Shown here one piece after another: positions 20,311-22,316 of a stretch of DNA of 22,316 nucleotides. Numbering within the stretch: position 1 is the stretch's first letter; the number at the start of each line of letters is the position of its first letter. The stretch covers positions 1-22,316 of the forward strand of contig DAOVLE010000061.1 of NCBI GenBank assembly GCA_030631415.1, in the 5' to 3' direction. Source of the DNA: JAAEQG01 sp023133475. GTDB lineage: Bacteria > Planctomycetota > Phycisphaerae > UBA1845. The position numbers and the translations under genes are program-made. The notes below the pieces were generated by a model. The model searched no databases. It had not been told where the DNA came from and was given only the letters and a program-made list of their open reading frames with translations.

Positions 20311-20393
20311 GTCGGGCGTTGCCCGACCGCTAAACAGTTTAACGGTCGGGCAACGCCCGACGTGCTACGTTTAGCGGTCGGGCAACGCCCGAC
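20311..20393. repeat. Three REPs of the GTTTAGCGG family upstream of the transposase
   Basis: Copies at 20311-20335 (reverse orientation), 20337-20361 (forward, with A instead of G in the TTTAACGG head) and 20369-20393 (forward). The last one overlaps the final codons and stop of the kinase gene. Confidence 0.93.
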
Positions 20394-22316
20394 GCGCAAA
20401 CAACAGGATCACAAACAACACAAAGGAGAGCACCAGGGTACTAACCCACACCAGACGCTCCCCATCGCTCATGGAGGGTTGCACTACCATCGCAACCACC
20501 GATGCCCCCATCCCGACAAACATCAGTGATGCCAGGAACGGCCTCAGCGTTTCCCGCCAGAAGGTCGGTTGCTTGCGTATCCTCGTCTTGGGCAACGCGA
20601 CTCCGAGCAGCATGGCCCAGCAGGCCACGAAGATGGTTAGAACGCCCTGTCGGGTATCAGGGCAAAGGCGCACCTCATCCAGGAGAATGGTGCTCAAAAA
20701 CGACACCACCGCGCCGGCCATCAACCCAAACCCCACCACGCTCCAGAATGCTCGGGCAGCTACATGCCGCAACGGCGCCGGTGACGCCAGACGCGCGCGC
20801 CGCGAGTTCTGCTCGACCGGAATCGCCATGGGGATGCTCGAATCACTCCCGGTGACTGCCGCCGATCTTGCGGTTTCCGCATCGCCCATCAGGCCGACAT
20901 CCTTTGACGCCGGCGGTTTTGGGTGCTCGCCCACGGCGTCAGCTTGCGATGATGCCGGGGATGCGTCTGGGAGTTGCCCCGCTTCGCCACACCACCCTGA
21001 TCGTGACTTCAGACCACGCAGCGGAGCAAACCAAGCCACACCTTGCAGCGCGAACGAGGTAGCACCAGCCACCCCGGCAGCCATAAACATCAGAACATCG
21101 TGCCCTTGGGTTAATATCGAGGTGAAGATGAGAGCGCAAAGGGCAGCGCTGAACGCCTGGGCAACTTTCATCTCACCGCTTGCCCCGCTCTTGAAGCGCT
21201 TCTCCCAATCCACCAGCACGGTAGTGGCGATCAACGCCACCAAGACCATCATGGCACTGCGTCCCCAATACCAGTTATCCAAGAGCGGGGCCATCGCCAC
21301 TGCCAGCAAGGGGCCGGCACACCCCAGCATCACCAACCGCCGCACCCAGTCCGGATAAGCCGCCTGCCCCAGCCAAAAGGTGACCTTTCGTGAAACCAGT
21401 ACGCCGGCAGACATCATCACCACGCCAAATCCGGCACTGACGGGCAATACTTCGCTGCTGCTCAACACTGCGGTGACGATCCCCAGGGCAATGGCGATCC
21501 CGATCACCAACATAATCGCAGCCACATAGTGCCTGAGCTGGACAAGGTTCGCCTCCGAAAGCTGGGATGGGGTCGCTCCGTGGCGTCTGCCCCCGCGACC
21601 GTGCCCGTGCCCGCGGTCGAGATGTCGCATGTGGCGGGCGACTTTTTTGCCGGCGCGGTTAGCTTTGCCGGCCAATCGCTCGGATATCCCACGGACGCCC
21701 ATGCCCCCGACACGAACCACGTTGGCACGCACCAGACCGCCGGCGGTCTGAGAGCCGATCCGCACTCCCTTGCCCGGCGGGGGAGGTGTCGGATTAGGCG
21801 AGGGCACCGGGGTCTGCTGCGGGTCGTAGACCGCCCGGGCAGCTTCAGCCAAGCTGCGAGGGTTGAAACCTGCCAGGCTCTTTTGGACCTCATCCACGCC
21901 GAGGAGGTCCTCCGCCATTTCGTCCACGGTCTGATAACGGTCCTTGGGGTCCTTGGCCAACGCCTTGTGGATTACCTTGCCGAACGGCTCTGGTAGGTCG
22001 TCCACCTCCGGTTGAGCCATCAGGTGCTTCATCAGCACCTCGCCCATGGTGTCGCCCTCGTAGGGGACCCGCCCGAGCAGCATCTCGTAGAGCATCACGC
22101 CCAGGGCATAGATGTCGATCCCGCGGTGGTAATTGCCGCTGCCGATCTCCGGAGCCATATAGTGCACGGTCCCGACGCTGGCAGTCTGAGCACTGTGCCG
22201 TGAGACGGAGATGAACTTGCTCAGGCCGTAGTCGCCGATCTTGACGTACCCGTCCTCGTAGAAGATGTTGCCAGGTTTCATATCGCGGTGCACGATCCCG
22301 CGGTCGTGCAGGTATC
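20371..22316 (-). CDS. Membrane Ser/Thr protein kinase, partial (N-terminus beyond the window)
   Basis: The visible 648 codons begin inside the kinase catalytic loop: YLHDRGIVHRDMKPGN at the right edge. DYG replaces the usual DFG, and MAPE and a DIYALGVMLYEMLLGRVPY helix follow, so it is a Hanks-type (PknB-like) kinase. The catalytic domain ends near 21900. A Pro-rich linker, a basic patch and about ten hydrophobic segments in two groups (roughly 21530-21030 and 20740-20390) follow, separated by a polar Ser/Ala-rich loop. The last six residues (RALPDR) and the TAA stop are encoded by a REP hairpin. The substrate is unknown; the ATP-binding lobe lies outside the window. Confidence 0.9.
   Translation of the reverse strand, partial: YLHDRGIVHRDMKPGNIFYEDGYVKIGDYGLSKFISVSRHSAQTASVGTVHYMAPEIGSGNYHRGIDIYALGVMLYEMLLGRVPYEGDTMGEVLMKHLMAQPEVDDLPEPFGKVIHKALAKDPKDRYQTVDEMAEDLLGVDEVQKSLAGFNPRSLAEAARAVYDPQQTPVPSPNPTPPPPGKGVRIGSQTAGGLVRANVVRVGGMGVRGISERLAGKANRAGKKVARHMRHLDRGHGHGRGGRRHGATPSQLSEANLVQLRHYVAAIMLVIGIAIALGIVTAVLSSSEVLPVSAGFGVVMMSAGVLVSRKVTFWLGQAAYPDWVRRLVMLGCAGPLLAVAMAPLLDNWYWGRSAMMVLVALIATTVLVDWEKRFKSGASGEMKVAQAFSAALCALIFTSILTQGHDVLMFMAAGVAGATSFALQGVAWFAPLRGLKSRSGWCGEAGQLPDASPASSQADAVGEHPKPPASKDVGLMGDAETARSAAVTGSDSSIPMAIPVEQNSRRARLASPAPLRHVAARAFWSVVGFGLMAGAVVSFLSTILLDEVRLCPDTRQGVLTIFVACWAMLLGVALPKTRIRKQPTFWRETLRPFLASLMFVGMGASVVAMVVQPSMSDGERLVWVSTLVLSFVLFVILLFARRALPDR

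Overview
The window is about 22.3 kb of GC-rich bacterial DNA. It has ordinary metabolic and envelope genes, an unusual load of palindromic repeats between genes, and one decayed accessory island. A planctomycete-like (Planctomycetota, possibly Phycisphaerae) source is an inference. It rests on the membrane-anchored Ser/Thr kinase, the large TPR proteins, the CBM9/DOMON-like gene beside rnpA, the DUF1702-ACP pair and the repeat style. No rRNA, tRNA or CRISPR array was seen.

Layout. Positions 1-356 are repeats, followed by a CBM9-like gene and rnpA (+ strand). A repeat-filled gap then leads to three minus-strand genes read right to left: a cyclic-2,3-diphosphoglycerate-synthetase-like P-loop protein, ornithine aminotransferase (rocD) and ornithine carbamoyltransferase (argF). 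The gaps between these three are packed with hairpin repeats. Positions 6136-8334 hold a minus-strand accessory island. It has one intact RhuM-family gene, one intact MntA-type nucleotidyltransferase, a broken HEPN partner, a second internally deleted copy of the pair, and three tiny ORFs that overlap or abut the genes after them. A TPR protein gene follows, whose 5' end lies inside a ~300-bp repeat element. Next come a single-domain response regulator, a truncated gene, and a plus-strand group: DUF1702 protein, acyl carrier protein, and a multi-membrane glycosyltransferase-like TPR protein.

Positions 15194-19622 look like one operon with a good promoter at 15132-15159. It encodes a HEAT-repeat lipoprotein, an RsbW-like kinase, a STAS protein, and the MlaE permease, MlaF ATPase and MCE (MlaD-like) protein of a lipid transporter. 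This suggests partner-switching phosphorylation control of lipid transport. The right end has a RAYT-type (REP-associated) HUH transposase flanked tightly by REP hairpins, then the 3' part of a membrane Ser/Thr kinase that runs off the window.

The main theme is repeat biology. Several families of short hairpins, mostly with three-base loops, sit in nearly every intergenic gap. They form REPIN-like inverted pairs and head-to-tail arrays, and in several places they supply stop codons, terminal codons or leader sequences to neighbouring genes. The other striking feature is the island of gene stubs that keep their start and stop junctions but have lost their middles.
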